Below are positions 8,192 to 16,785 of a DNA stretch of 64,000 nucleotides, piece after piece. The stretch's first letter is position 1, and each line of letters begins with the position of its first letter. Source of the DNA: Ignatzschineria ureiclastica (lineage in GTDB: Bacteria; Pseudomonadota; Gammaproteobacteria; Cardiobacteriales; Wohlfahrtiimonadaceae); contig NZ_QEWQ01000006.1 of assembly GCF_003121845.1 (NCBI RefSeq), positions 225,830 to 289,829 on the forward strand, read 5' to 3'. The notes under the pieces were generated by a model. That model ran no database searches. It was not told where the DNA came from and saw only the letters and a list, made by a program, of their open reading frames with translations. The translations under genes and the position numbers were made by a program.

Positions 8192-8255
8192 AGAACTATA
8201 GATCATCTACAACAGAGTAGGAATAGGCAATCAGCTTATTTCTACTCTTTTTTTT
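8192..8255 (+). ncRNA. Candidate small RNA with terminator (or stray MFS terminator)
   Basis: The extended -10 TGCTATAAT (8177-8185) is followed about 30 bp later by a strong terminator: AGAGTAG-GAATA / TATTT-CTACTCT (8214-8247) with eight T. A transcript from the start implied near 8192 would be about 64 nt and ORF-free. The hairpin may only terminate the MFS gene about 200 bp upstream. The surrounding 7997-8532 is very AT-rich and otherwise empty apart from the Sel1-gene promoter. Confidence 0.35.
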
Positions 8256-8532
8256 ATTCTTACAATCTAAGACCTATTAATATTTAATTTTATTAAAATT
8301 TATTAAAAATGAAATTTATTCTCTGTAATAATGCCACTGTAGCTTATTTCAGTTTATAATGACTAAGAATTAGAGATTCTTGCTGAGATTCATGCAGAAT
8401 CTAATGTTCTCTCAAAATGTTACAGCATTTAGCTATCCTACAAAGATGCTCAATCTGAGAGATAAACTTTATTCGAATACTAAATTTAAGAGCACTCACC
8501 TCTTAATGACTACTTATCAGGAGTTATTCAAT

Positions 8533-11022
8533 ATGCGTAAGATTTCTTCCAAAAAATTACTTCTCTCCTTGATTGTTTCAGCAATGCTATCTCCAGCACT
8601 TGCCGCAAATTCCCTCGAAGATTATATCGATCAGACACTCGATCGTTATCAGACAGTTTCTGAAACAAAAATTGCAGCAGATAAGAGTGCAGAACTCTCT
8701 ATCGAACAATTGCTCACTTCATCTCAAACAGCTCGTCATCAAACACTCAAATCGAATCTCAATACAATCGAGCAAGGTGCTAAAGCACAAAATCCTGATG
8801 ACCTCTTTCTCCTTGGATATTACTACTATTCAGAAGGGGAAAATGATAATAATCCCGAAACTTTTGCCAAAGCGAAACAATATTTCTTAGATGCAGAAAA
8901 ACTGGGTTCTAAAGATGCCTCTTACCTTTTAGGTGAACTCTACTATTATGGAGAAGGCGTTGAACAAGATTATCCCAAAGCGGCACAATATTACCAAAAA
9001 GCCGCCGATCAAGGTCAAGCAGAAGCCCTCTTTAGTCTTGCATCTCTCTATATGTCCGGTCGGGGTGTAGAAGAGAATCAAAACAAAGCGGTTGAACTCT
9101 ATGAAGCAGCAGCGAATTTAAATCATCCTGACTCGATTAATGTCCTCGCCTATACTTATGAAAATGGCAATATTGGTGATATCGCTCCTAACCGTGAAAA
9201 AGCCCTTGAATGGTATCAAAAAGGGTGTGAACAAGGGAATGCTTCAAGCTGTGAATCACAAGATCAGTTAACCGTTCGCTCTGAAGGTTTTGAAGATCTT
9301 TTAGTTCAAATTAAAAAAGAGATGCCAGCGGTGAATAATGCCACCGATGCCTTACCACTTGTCGCAGATATCCTGGCATTAAACACTTTTGAGAGACTCA
9401 TGCTCTTAAATGATCATGCCTTAACATTAGTTGAAGGTGCAGAAGCACAAGATGCTGATGATACTTATCTCCTCGGGTTACTCTATGAAACGCAAGGGGA
9501 GCTGAATAACAGTGAAGCGGATTATCAGAAAGCAAAAGTGATCTTTGAAAAAGCCGCTGAATTAGGATCGAAAGATGCGCTCTATAATCTTGGCGAGCTC
9601 TACTATTATGGTAATGGGGTCGAACAAGACTATCAAAAATCACTTGAATACTACTCAAATCCAAGCCTGAGCGATTATCCTGAAGCTCTCTTTAGCCTTG
9701 CTGTTCAATATGATTTAGGAGAGGGCGTTGATCAGAGCTATGCTAAATCATTAGAGCTCTATCAACAAGCGGCCTCATTAGGTCATGCCCCCTCAACCTT
9801 TAACGTAGGTTATATGTATGAACATGGGGAATATGTCGAACAAGATCTCCGTGAAGCACTCAATTGGTATAAAAAAGCCTGTGATATGCAATATCAAGAT
9901 GGCTGCTACGCTTATTCTATCGTGCAATCTTACTTCCCATTTGATATCGAAGATGATAATGATGAAGCATTAGCAGAGAATGCCAATGATGAGATCAATA
10001 TGATGGCTGATAGTAATGCTGACGAAGAGCTTGTTGCTGACAACTTCGATGAAACATTAGTGGATAATAGCGGTGATAATGCAGAAACAGATGCTGAAGT
10101 TGCAGAAACACTTGCGGTAGAATCAACAGAATTAGAAACTCAAGATCCTGAGCTGGTATTACTCGAAACACAAGAAGCCGCTGAAGAACTGACACAAAAC
10201 AATCCATTAACGGTTGATTCATCATCCTCATCAATATCTGCAAACAAGGAAGGTGCTAAAGCAGAAACGCCTGCTCTACAATCTTTCTTTAATGAAATTA
10301 TGGGCAGTGTGGCACCTGAACCCACTTTAACCCTCGATAGCACTTCTATCTTAGCGGCAGATCCGGCTCAAGCAAAAGCATTCTTGATCGAAGAGATGCC
10401 TCAAATCCTTGAAAATATCAAAACAGATACAACAGGCGAAAACCTCTTCTTATCGGGTTATCTCTTCCTCTTAGAAGCTTACGATACTGAAGATGTCGAT
10501 ACGCTCAATCAAGCTATCAAATTATTCGAGATTGCTTCGGAAGCGGGTAACAATGATGCAACTTTCTATCTCGGTAAAATCTACTTTGATACCGCTGAAT
10601 CAGATTCAGATATGATTAAAGCACGTTATTACTTTGAAAAACTGCGTAATAGTGATCATGCTGAAGCACTCTTCTACTTAGCGAGTATCTATGATCTTGG
10701 CCTAGGTGTACCACAAAGTTATGAACAATCCTTTGCGCTTTACCAAAAAGCAGCAGGTTTAGGCTACGCGCCGGCGGCTTATAATGTGGGCTTTATGTAT
10801 GAAAATGGGGAATCAGTGGATATTGATCTGATTGAAGCCAGCAATTGGTACAATGAAGCTTGTATTTTAGGCGATAGTGATGGTTGTGATAAAGTCTCTG
10901 AATTAGCCTCAGCTATTGAAGCTGAAAATCAGAAGATTGATGAAGTCACTCAAAAAATTGAAGGCGGTATCAAAAACCTCTTTAAAGAAATCATCAATAA
11001 TATTCAAACCGATGAAAAATAA
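8533..11022 (+). CDS. Large secreted Sel1-repeat protein with three duplicated modules
   Basis: 829 aa from the start at 8533, chosen because AGGAG precedes it and a signal peptide MRKISSKKLLLSLIVSAML...ALA follows; a longer frame from 8380 lacks these. Sel1-like repeats (TPR-related) occur in three blocks, about residues 90-240, 320-465 and 655-780, each built on the pattern AxxYLGxLYYxGxGVxQDYxKAxxYYxKAAxxG. Each block is preceded by the same kind of helical lead-in, so the protein looks like a tripled unit of about 270 residues. A very acidic linker (about residues 470-565) separates blocks two and three. Sel1 proteins scaffold protein contacts in envelope, virulence and stress pathways; a specific role is not evident. 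It is monocistronic and convergent with truC. Confidence 0.85.
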   Translation: MRKISSKKLLLSLIVSAMLSPALAANSLEDYIDQTLDRYQTVSETKIAADKSAELSIEQLLTSSQTARHQTLKSNLNTIEQGAKAQNPDDLFLLGYYYYSEGENDNNPETFAKAKQYFLDAEKLGSKDASYLLGELYYYGEGVEQDYPKAAQYYQKAADQGQAEALFSLASLYMSGRGVEENQNKAVELYEAAANLNHPDSINVLAYTYENGNIGDIAPNREKALEWYQKGCEQGNASSCESQDQLTVRSEGFEDLLVQIKKEMPAVNNATDALPLVADILALNTFERLMLLNDHALTLVEGAEAQDADDTYLLGLLYETQGELNNSEADYQKAKVIFEKAAELGSKDALYNLGELYYYGNGVEQDYQKSLEYYSNPSLSDYPEALFSLAVQYDLGEGVDQSYAKSLELYQQAASLGHAPSTFNVGYMYEHGEYVEQDLREALNWYKKACDMQYQDGCYAYSIVQSYFPFDIEDDNDEALAENANDEINMMADSNADEELVADNFDETLVDNSGDNAETDAEVAETLAVESTELETQDPELVLLETQEAAEELTQNNPLTVDSSSSSISANKEGAKAETPALQSFFNEIMGSVAPEPTLTLDSTSILAADPAQAKAFLIEEMPQILENIKTDTTGENLFLSGYLFLLEAYDTEDVDTLNQAIKLFEIASEAGNNDATFYLGKIYFDTAESDSDMIKARYYFEKLRNSDHAEALFYLASIYDLGLGVPQSYEQSFALYQKAAGLGYAPAAYNVGFMYENGESVDIDLIEASNWYNEACILGDSDGCDKVSELASAIEAENQKIDEVTQKIEGGIKNLFKEIINNIQTDEK

Positions 11023-11059
11023 GGGTGCTAATAACCCATTGATATTAAAATTATAGTAT

Positions 11060-11133
11060 TAGATATAGCCTATTAAATACAACAATCAATGAGATTGTAT
11101 TTATGGAATTAGAGATTCGATAGGCTATATCTA
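11060..11133. repeat. Large two-stage inverted repeat
   Basis: A perfect 14-bp outer arm, TAGATATAGCCTAT at 11060-11073 with its complement at 11120-11133, directly adjoins an inner perfect 9-bp arm (TAAATACAA 11074-11082 with 11095-11103). The right side carries a 16-nt bulge. It lies between the Sel1 gene and the terminator and would form a long RNA hairpin in the 3' UTR. Confidence 0.75.
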
Positions 11134-11142
11134 AAAAATAAA

Positions 11143-11188
11143 AAGGATCGTTTCAGCGCTTATTTTAGGCGGTAGCGATCCTTTTTTA
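11143..11188. terminator. Bidirectional terminator between the Sel1 gene and truC
   Basis: AAGGATCG (11143-11150) pairs with CGATCCTT (11176-11183). The plus side is followed by six T and the minus side by TTTTTATTTTTT, so it can end both convergent transcripts. Confidence 0.85.
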
Positions 11189-11218
11189 TATTCATATTTT
11201 GTATATATAGGATTATTT

Positions 11219-12052
11219 TTATAGGGTGATCGGATTTTTCCATCCCAATGCTATCAACAGAGTTACCCACAAGTTATCTAAGGGGGCTGTAATGATCAGT
11301 GTCGTTTTTTGAGTGGGATGAATAATCTCCAATTGATAAGCGTGAAGTAATAATCGATCAACCCCATAATGCTCTGAGAAGAGCCTATTATGCCGTAAAT
11401 CACCATGTGTTGTATCTCCTACAATAGGATGGGCTATATGATTCATATGCCGGCGTAATTGATGTTTTCGACCGGTTTCTGGTCGTAATTCCACTAATGA
11501 ATAACGAGAAGTGGGATACTTCCCTGTGGATAACGGCAGCTCAACTGAGTCAATACCTCGGTAAAAAGAGCGCGCTTCCTGTGCCTCTTTTATTCCCTCA
11601 TAACGATCGGCTATTTTATCTTTCATCACAGTTAAGGGCTCATTAATTTCCCCTGAATCAGTGAGATAACCTCGAACGATAGCTAAATATCGTTTTGTCA
11701 CGCTATTCTCTTGCCACGATTGAGATAAAATACGCGCACTCTCTTCAGTAAAAGCAAAAAGAAGCACACCGGAAGTCGGTCGATCTAAACGATGAATAGG
11801 GTAGAGATAACGCCCAACCTGATTCCGCAGATGTTGAAGAACGATATCAGTGACTTTAGGGTCTAACAGAGATCGATGAACAAACCAGCCTGCAGGTTTA
11901 TTGACCGCTATGATCTCCTCATCTTGATAGAGAATCTCTAATGTTTGAGTTGTAATTGGGTCAGGTGTAATGGGTTGAGATGCAGTCTCTGCAGATTGTG
12001 CAGCGATATCATTCTCACTATTGGCAGCTATAGAGGTCATTAAATTCGTCAT
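11219..12052 (-). CDS. truC: tRNA pseudouridine(65) synthase TruC
   Basis: RluA-family pseudouridine synthase that modifies U65 of several tRNAs. The 277-aa protein has the catalytic motif PIHRLDRPTSGVLLFA (Asp at about residue 92), the QEDEEIIAVNKPAGWFVHRS-like opening (about residue 45), GETxRKHQLRRH as RPETGRKHQLRRH, and HPIVGDTTHGD typical of TruC. About 35 low-complexity residues precede the domain; an internal ATG at 12040 is an alternative start. It is the last gene of an apparent aroA-pseudopilin-truC unit. Confidence 0.9.
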   Translation of the reverse strand: MTNLMTSIAANSENDIAAQSAETASQPITPDPITTQTLEILYQDEEIIAVNKPAGWFVHRSLLDPKVTDIVLQHLRNQVGRYLYPIHRLDRPTSGVLLFAFTEESARILSQSWQENSVTKRYLAIVRGYLTDSGEINEPLTVMKDKIADRYEGIKEAQEARSFYRGIDSVELPLSTGKYPTSRYSLVELRPETGRKHQLRRHMNHIAHPIVGDTTHGDLRHNRLFSEHYGVDRLLLHAYQLEIIHPTQKTTLIITAPLDNLWVTLLIALGWKNPITL

Positions 12053-12077
12053 TAAAAGTAGAGGCTATTGAAAATCA

Positions 12078-12524
12078 TTATCGAGATTGTGATGAATAGA
12101 GTTGTCGAGTATAGACAATATCTTCCTCTAAACCTTTACCACTTTCTCGGCGATCTTGCCCAAGCGTAATGAGAAAATATTGTTGAGGCGTAATCTCATA
12201 ATAATAAGGAATACCCCAAGGATCGATTAACAATTCAGGCTGAATATAAGGCCCTTGCCATAAGGCTGAACCTGAATCTTCTACTAAAATTTTTAAGCCC
12301 TCTTCATTCGTTGGATAACGGGCAAAATCTTCACGAAAAATCGACAACGCGCCCTCGATAGAACGGATATTTTGATGAACGGTGGTAATCTTCGATTCAT
12401 CATTAATCCCTAACACATTTTGCGAAAACATTGCGATTAAAATGGCAATAATCACCGAAATAATCATCAACTCAACAAGGGACAGCCCTTGCTTATAGAA
12501 GGTTTTAAAAGAGTGTGTCAGCAT
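12078..12524 (-). CDS. GspG-like pseudopilin
   Basis: About 148 aa with a type IV prepilin leader: short basic start, cleavage site KQG/LSLVELMI with Glu at +5, and one hydrophobic helix. The globular part has the GspG (major pseudopilin) hallmarks ARYPTNEEGLKILVE, GPYI, DPWGIPYYYE and LGQDRRESG, although loop details differ. Family members form the pseudopilus of type II secretion. No other secretion gene is nearby; it lies between aroA and truC on the same strand. The start is unclear: a GTG at 12539 lies 2 bases after the aroA stop, and tandem ATGs at 12527 and 12524 follow an AAAGG. Translation may be coupled to aroA. Confidence 0.8.
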   Translation of the reverse strand: MLTHSFKTFYKQGLSLVELMIISVIIAILIAMFSQNVLGINDESKITTVHQNIRSIEGALSIFREDFARYPTNEEGLKILVEDSGSALWQGPYIQPELLIDPWGIPYYYEITPQQYFLITLGQDRRESGKGLEEDIVYTRQLYSSQSR

Positions 12525-12541
12525 CATACCTTTATCCACAA

Positions 12542-13831
12542 CTATTGTGTCACTGCGCTAAAGCATTCGAAATAGGTCGGGAAAGTCTTATCCACACATT
12601 GCGGATCTAAAATGGTTAAAGGTACTTTACAAGAGAGTAATGAGAAACACATCGCAATCCGGTGATCATCATAAGTCTCGACTTCAACATTCTCATTAAG
12701 CTTATCCTGTGGATAAATTACCAAGAAATCATCCCCCTCTTCCACTTGAACCCCAAATTTCATCAATTCAGTGGCCATTGCACTGATTCGGTCAGTTTCT
12801 TTCACGCGCCAACTACCAATATTGCGTAAAATCGTCTTAGAATCGGCAAAAACGGCCAATACAGCCAAAGTCATCGCTGCATCAGGAATATGATTACAAT
12901 CGAGATCAATGCCTCTTAAAACGCCATTTTGAGGGGGTCCAACGATTACTTCATTCGCACGCCACTCCACAGTCGCATTCATCATCTCAAGCGCTTCAAT
13001 AAAGCGGATATCCCCTTGAATCGAATCTGTTCCCACACCTTTTACAGTGAGAGGCCCACAGAGCGCGCCTAAGCCAAGATAATAAGAAGCGCTAGATGCA
13101 TCACTCTCGACAAAGAAAACGCCGGGTGAGCGATATTTGGCATCTTCTGGAATGAAAAATCGTTGATAGTTATCGTGTTGAATCTCTACACCAAATTGCT
13201 CAAGTAGAATAAGCGTAATCGCCACATAGGGTTTTGAGATGAGTTCCCCCACAATCTCAATCTCAATTGCTTGATTTAATTGCGGTAAGGTTAGAAGTAG
13301 CGCCGTAAGATATTGACTTGAAACATCCCCTTTCAACGTAATATGCTTAGATTGCAACTTGCCGGGATGAATCTGTAATGGAGGATAGCCTGCATTTTCA
13401 AGATAATCCACCTGAAAGCCTAAACCATCAAGCGCATCCACAAGATCTTTAATCGGGCGCTCATGCATCCGCGGCACACCGGTTAATCGATATTCCCCAC
13501 CATTAAGCGCAAGAGCTGCAGTCAAAGAACGAAAGGCAGTTCCGGCATTGCCTAAGAATAATTGAGCAGCTTTATTCGGAAAACCTTGAGGACAACCTTT
13601 CACCAAGAAAGAGCGCGTTTTCGGATCCACAACAGTGACTTCGACACCTAATTCTAATAACGCTTCTAACATTCGATCGGTATCATCGCTTTTCAGCAAA
13701 TTATGAATCACCGTCTCCCCTTCACTCATCGCCGCTAATAGTAAAATCCGATTAGAAATACTCTTAGAGCCTGGAATCATTACTTCACCAGAGGCTTTTG
13801 TAATATGGGGTAAAAAGTGTTTCGCCGTCAT
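12542..13831 (-). CDS. aroA: 3-phosphoshikimate 1-carboxyvinyltransferase (EPSP synthase)
   Basis: Joins shikimate-3-phosphate and phosphoenolpyruvate to make EPSP in the shikimate pathway that feeds TrpE. The 429-aa protein is a class I enzyme by sequence: PGSKSISNRILLLAAMSEGET near the N-terminus, LFLGNAGTAFRSLTAAL, RMHERPIKDLVDAL, GDVSSQYLTALLL, and DHRIAMCFSLL near the end. Length matches the E. coli enzyme. Two exact DnaA-box words fall inside this gene (12598 and 12708). It leads an apparent operon with the pseudopilin and truC. Confidence 0.96.
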   Translation of the reverse strand: MTAKHFLPHITKASGEVMIPGSKSISNRILLLAAMSEGETVIHNLLKSDDTDRMLEALLELGVEVTVVDPKTRSFLVKGCPQGFPNKAAQLFLGNAGTAFRSLTAALALNGGEYRLTGVPRMHERPIKDLVDALDGLGFQVDYLENAGYPPLQIHPGKLQSKHITLKGDVSSQYLTALLLTLPQLNQAIEIEIVGELISKPYVAITLILLEQFGVEIQHDNYQRFFIPEDAKYRSPGVFFVESDASSASYYLGLGALCGPLTVKGVGTDSIQGDIRFIEALEMMNATVEWRANEVIVGPPQNGVLRGIDLDCNHIPDAAMTLAVLAVFADSKTILRNIGSWRVKETDRISAMATELMKFGVQVEEGDDFLVIYPQDKLNENVEVETYDDHRIAMCFSLLSCKVPLTILDPQCVDKTFPTYFECFSAVTQ

Positions 13832-14032
13832 TTGTTGATCATCCTGTTCATTCTTATATCAATCATTATTGCTAATGTTACTAACCTTTGGAATATCAAT
13901 CACTTTATCTGCGTGAAGATTGATTCCTATTTGTTTTTTATCATAGCATTGAAACCCAATTTTAGAATAGCTTTTCGCTAATAGAGATAAAAGCATTACA
14001 TCCTATTTTACGCTGTTATTGCATTATGAAAA
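13832..14032. other. Spacer upstream of aroA
   Basis: AT-rich spacer carrying the presumed aroA promoter. I could not pick out a convincing hexamer pair. It is followed by a dispersed repeat (14033-14205). Confidence 0.4.
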
Positions 14033-14205
14033 TATAGTGAGATCGGTTCAAAAAAAGCTTATTCAAATGCCGGCGCATCGGTTGATTGGGGCAAGGAAGC
14101 CGTTCTATCCGGCATCTTGCAAGTATTATTTAGTACGGTTTGATGTCCTTTTAAAATCTTACACGAGCCACTTAAAGCCATTTTGCTTAAAACAAATTTA
14201 CGATA
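14033..14205 (+). repeat. MITE-like dispersed repeat, copy 1 (long form)
   Basis: Begins TATAGTGAGATCGGTTC and ends AAACAAATTTACGATA, imperfect terminal inverted repeats of the family TATAGTAA...TTACTATA. Inside is ATGCCGGCGCATCGG and, about 40 bp on, the inverted word TATCCGGCATCTTGCAAG. A 74-codon open frame (14019-14243) crosses it but is an artefact of the repeat. The other copies are at 18929, 27872 and 53401. Each end is flanked by or ends in TA, which fits TA-target insertion as in IS630/mariner-type elements. Confidence 0.8.
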
Positions 14206-14221
14206 TATTTAAAAAGACGGA

Positions 14222-14260
14222 TAAAAAAGCCTTAGTGGATTGAAGATATCACTAAGGCTA
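14222..14260 (-). terminator. Terminator of the amino-acid-binding protein gene
   Basis: On the minus strand AGCCTTAGTG / CACTAAGGCT (10 bp) is followed by six T. It lies about 35 bp after the stop codon. Confidence 0.85.
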
Positions 14261-14292
14261 AAATTTACTTGAAATTATTTAAATTGAAATAA

Positions 14293-15063
14293 TTACTTAT
14301 CTTCACCATAAACATCATAGTCAAAATATTTTTTCTCAACGGCTTGATATGAACCATCTTCACGAGAAGCTTTAATAGCGGCATTAAAACGTTCTAACAA
14401 TGCATTATCATTTTTACGAACGCCGACACCCACGCCTTCACCAAACCATTCTTCTTCAAAGAAATCAGGACCGATAAATTCAATGCGGTCGCCATAATCT
14501 TTCTGTAAATAACCTGTATCAAGGGCTACAACATCCGCAAAAATAAGATCAATACGACCTGTTTCTAAATCCATCATTGCCTCATCAAGGTTCCGATAAC
14601 TACGGATATCTGCAGAGCGCTTATATTTATCATTCATATAAATTTCATGAATTGTACCGCTTTGTACTCCTATACGTTTTCCTTTTAGACCCTCATCTGT
14701 GACATCAGCAGTTTTACCTTTAGGAATAACAAATTTAGCGGGTGTTTGGTAATACTTATTACTGAAATTAATGGCTTTTTTACGGGTATCTGTAATAGAC
14801 ATTGACGCTAAGATGGCATCGATACGACGTGTATTAAGTGACGGAATTAGCGCATCAAAATCGACTTGAACGATCTCGCATTTTTGATTCATTTTTTCAC
14901 AGAAAAGTCTTGCTAGATCAGGCTCAAACCCTTCCATTGTTTGATTTTCAGAAATATAACTAAATGGAGGATAAGACCCTTCAATTCCGATTTTAATGAC
15001 ATCTTGTGCCATTGCTTGGCTTGCAAGAAGGAAAGAGGATGCAACTAATAATTTTTTTAACAT
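14293..15063 (-). CDS. ABC transporter periplasmic amino-acid-binding protein, ArgT/HisJ type
   Basis: A 256-aa type II solute-binding protein. Signal peptide MLKKLLVASSFLLASQAMA, then IKIGIEGSYPPFSYIS, MEGFEPDLARLFCEKMNQKCEIV, DALIPSLNTRRIDAILASMSITDTRKKAINFSNKYY and GKRIGVQSGTIHE, which are the ligand-contact segments of the lysine/arginine/ornithine and histidine binders. The paired cysteines near residues 54 and 61 form the disulfide seen in HisJ/ArgT. Cationic amino acids are the likely ligands. No permease or ATPase gene is adjacent. GAGG precedes the start. Its upstream region shares a 48-bp segment with brnQ. Confidence 0.9.
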   Translation of the reverse strand: MLKKLLVASSFLLASQAMAQDVIKIGIEGSYPPFSYISENQTMEGFEPDLARLFCEKMNQKCEIVQVDFDALIPSLNTRRIDAILASMSITDTRKKAINFSNKYYQTPAKFVIPKGKTADVTDEGLKGKRIGVQSGTIHEIYMNDKYKRSADIRSYRNLDEAMMDLETGRIDLIFADVVALDTGYLQKDYGDRIEFIGPDFFEEEWFGEGVGVGVRKNDNALLERFNAAIKASREDGSYQAVEKKYFDYDVYGEDK

Positions 15064-15462
15064 ATGAAACCTCGATTTGAAAATGAAATTAAAATTCTTG
15101 TTATGTTTTACTTCTTATCTCTCTTTTATAAAGAATAAATGATGATGAGTAAACAGAGTTATCCACATTTTTCTATAAAAACATTGATTTATTCAATTGT
15201 TAGCCTTCATTTTTTCTGTGAATATCTCTTGATATAAATCTTTGGATCAAAAAATGGATAACCTCTCGATCTTTTTATCTCAAAGTTATCCACAGATTTC
15301 TACCGCTTTTTTGCGGATAATTATCCAATCTTGTTTAAAAATATATCTCAATATATTGATTACAAATGTAGCTTTAGATCCATACCTACGGATCCTTTCG
15401 AACTAAATCAATTTATCATACATTAGTAACTTATTGATTAAACTTAACTAACTATTAAAAAA
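15064..15462. other. Intergenic region with a shared promoter segment and DnaA boxes
   Basis: Holds the 48-bp segment at 15120-15167 and two exact DnaA boxes (15159-15167, 15286-15294). The rest is AT-rich with no gene. Confidence 0.6.
15120..15167 (-). promoter_or_regulatory. Duplicated promoter-like segment, copy A (upstream of the amino-acid-binding protein)
   Basis: Identical at 45 of 48 positions to 16959-17006 upstream of brnQ. On the minus strand it reads DnaA box, then TTTACT, 17 nt, TATAAA, which is a plausible sigma-70 promoter pointing at the gene 57 bp away. Both flanking genes move amino acids, suggesting a shared control. Confidence 0.55.
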
Positions 15463-16785
15463 TTAGATTGTTTTCGCTCTAGGACGACGTTTACCAAAGA
15501 CTAAACCGATCACTAAAGCTATCGCAGCCGGTACCATCCATCCCATAGAGCTATCTTGGAAGGGAAGTAAGTCAAAAAGCGATTTGAAGCTCGATTCTCC
15601 CATATAGCTAAGGAGAACAGATAAGAAACTGATAATCAACGTGACATAAATCGGTAATTGGAAAGCAAGGTTTGAGATCCCTTTTGATAAACGATCGATG
15701 AAGATCAGAATAATCAATACGATTGTAATCGGATAGATGATTAAGAGAATCGGAACGGCTCCCATAATGATGCTATTTAAGCCCTGGCTTGCAAGAATAA
15801 AGCTAATAAGGGTAAAAATCACTGCATAGACCTTATAAGAGATCTTGTCATAGAGTTCATTAAAGTAACTACTAACAGCCACAATAAGACCAATAGCGGT
15901 CGTTAAGCAAGCAAGTGTCACGATTAAGCTTAAAAGGAACCGTCCACCTTCTCCGTATGTTAAACGAGCCACACCGGTCAAAATAGAGGTACCCATATTA
16001 CCGCCTTGAAGCTGATCTGCGGTCAAAGGATAGTTATTACCAATCCAAGCTAATGAAATATAGACCAAACCAAGACCAACGCCGGCAATGATCGCAGCGA
16101 TCACCGCTTGTTTAAAGATCGATTTTTGTTCCACTAAACCGGTTGCTTTTACTGCACTTAAAACAATCAGAGAGAAAGCTACAGCCGCAATGGTATCCAT
16201 CGTTTGATAGCCTTCAGAGAAACCAATAAAGAAAGCATTTTTACCGATAAAAGGTTTAGAGACTTCGGTAATGGGGTCATTGAGTAAGAAGAAGGCTCTA
16301 ACAATCAATAGGATAATCGTGATTAATAAGAGTGGCGTTAAAATTTTACCAACACGATCAACAAGTTTTGATGGATTAAGAGCGAGATAGAAAGTGAGTG
16401 CAAAATAGACTAAAGCAAAGATAATTTTTGAGCTAAAAGTCTCAACACCACCTTCAAGATAAGGTAATACCGCCATCTCATATGAAACCATCGCTGTTCT
16501 AGGAATCGCAAAGAATGGTCCGATAGTCAGATAGATCACAACCATAAAGAGAATTGCAAAAATTGGATGGACCCGTTTTGCTTCTGAACGGAAGCCTTCT
16601 GCTGAGAATGAGCCCGCAATAATTCCAATGAGCGGTAAACCGACACCCGTGACAATAAATCCGATAATCGCTGGTACAAAGTGACTACCACTTAATTGAC
16701 CAACCGTCGGGGGAAAAATTAAATTGCCAGCGCCAAAGAAAAGCGCAAATAGCATAAATCCAATAAATAATGTTTTTCTAGACAT
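15463..16785 (-). CDS. brnQ: Branched-chain amino acid:cation symporter BrnQ
   Basis: A 440-aa LIVCS-family carrier with about 12 membrane helices importing leucine, isoleucine and valine with a cation. The start MSRKTLFIGFMLFALFFGAGNLIFPPTVGQLSG is nearly diagnostic, followed by GVGLPLIGIIAG, FAIPRTAMVSYEMAVLP and EGYQTMDTIAAVAFSLIVLSAVKATG. Length is normal. It is monocistronic. Its upstream region carries the second copy of the 48-bp segment and a dense set of DnaA boxes. Confidence 0.95.
   Translation of the reverse strand: MSRKTLFIGFMLFALFFGAGNLIFPPTVGQLSGSHFVPAIIGFIVTGVGLPLIGIIAGSFSAEGFRSEAKRVHPIFAILFMVVIYLTIGPFFAIPRTAMVSYEMAVLPYLEGGVETFSSKIIFALVYFALTFYLALNPSKLVDRVGKILTPLLLITIILLIVRAFFLLNDPITEVSKPFIGKNAFFIGFSEGYQTMDTIAAVAFSLIVLSAVKATGLVEQKSIFKQAVIAAIIAGVGLGLVYISLAWIGNNYPLTADQLQGGNMGTSILTGVARLTYGEGGRFLLSLIVTLACLTTAIGLIVAVSSYFNELYDKISYKVYAVIFTLISFILASQGLNSIIMGAVPILLIIYPITIVLIILIFIDRLSKGISNLAFQLPIYVTLIISFLSVLLSYMGESSFKSLFDLLPFQDSSMGWMVPAAIALVIGLVFGKRRPRAKTI

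Noticed and set aside
14019-14243. 74-codon open frame on the plus strand
   Set aside because: It runs through dispersed repeat copy 1, ends outside it, and its frame is interrupted by indels and substitutions in the other copies.
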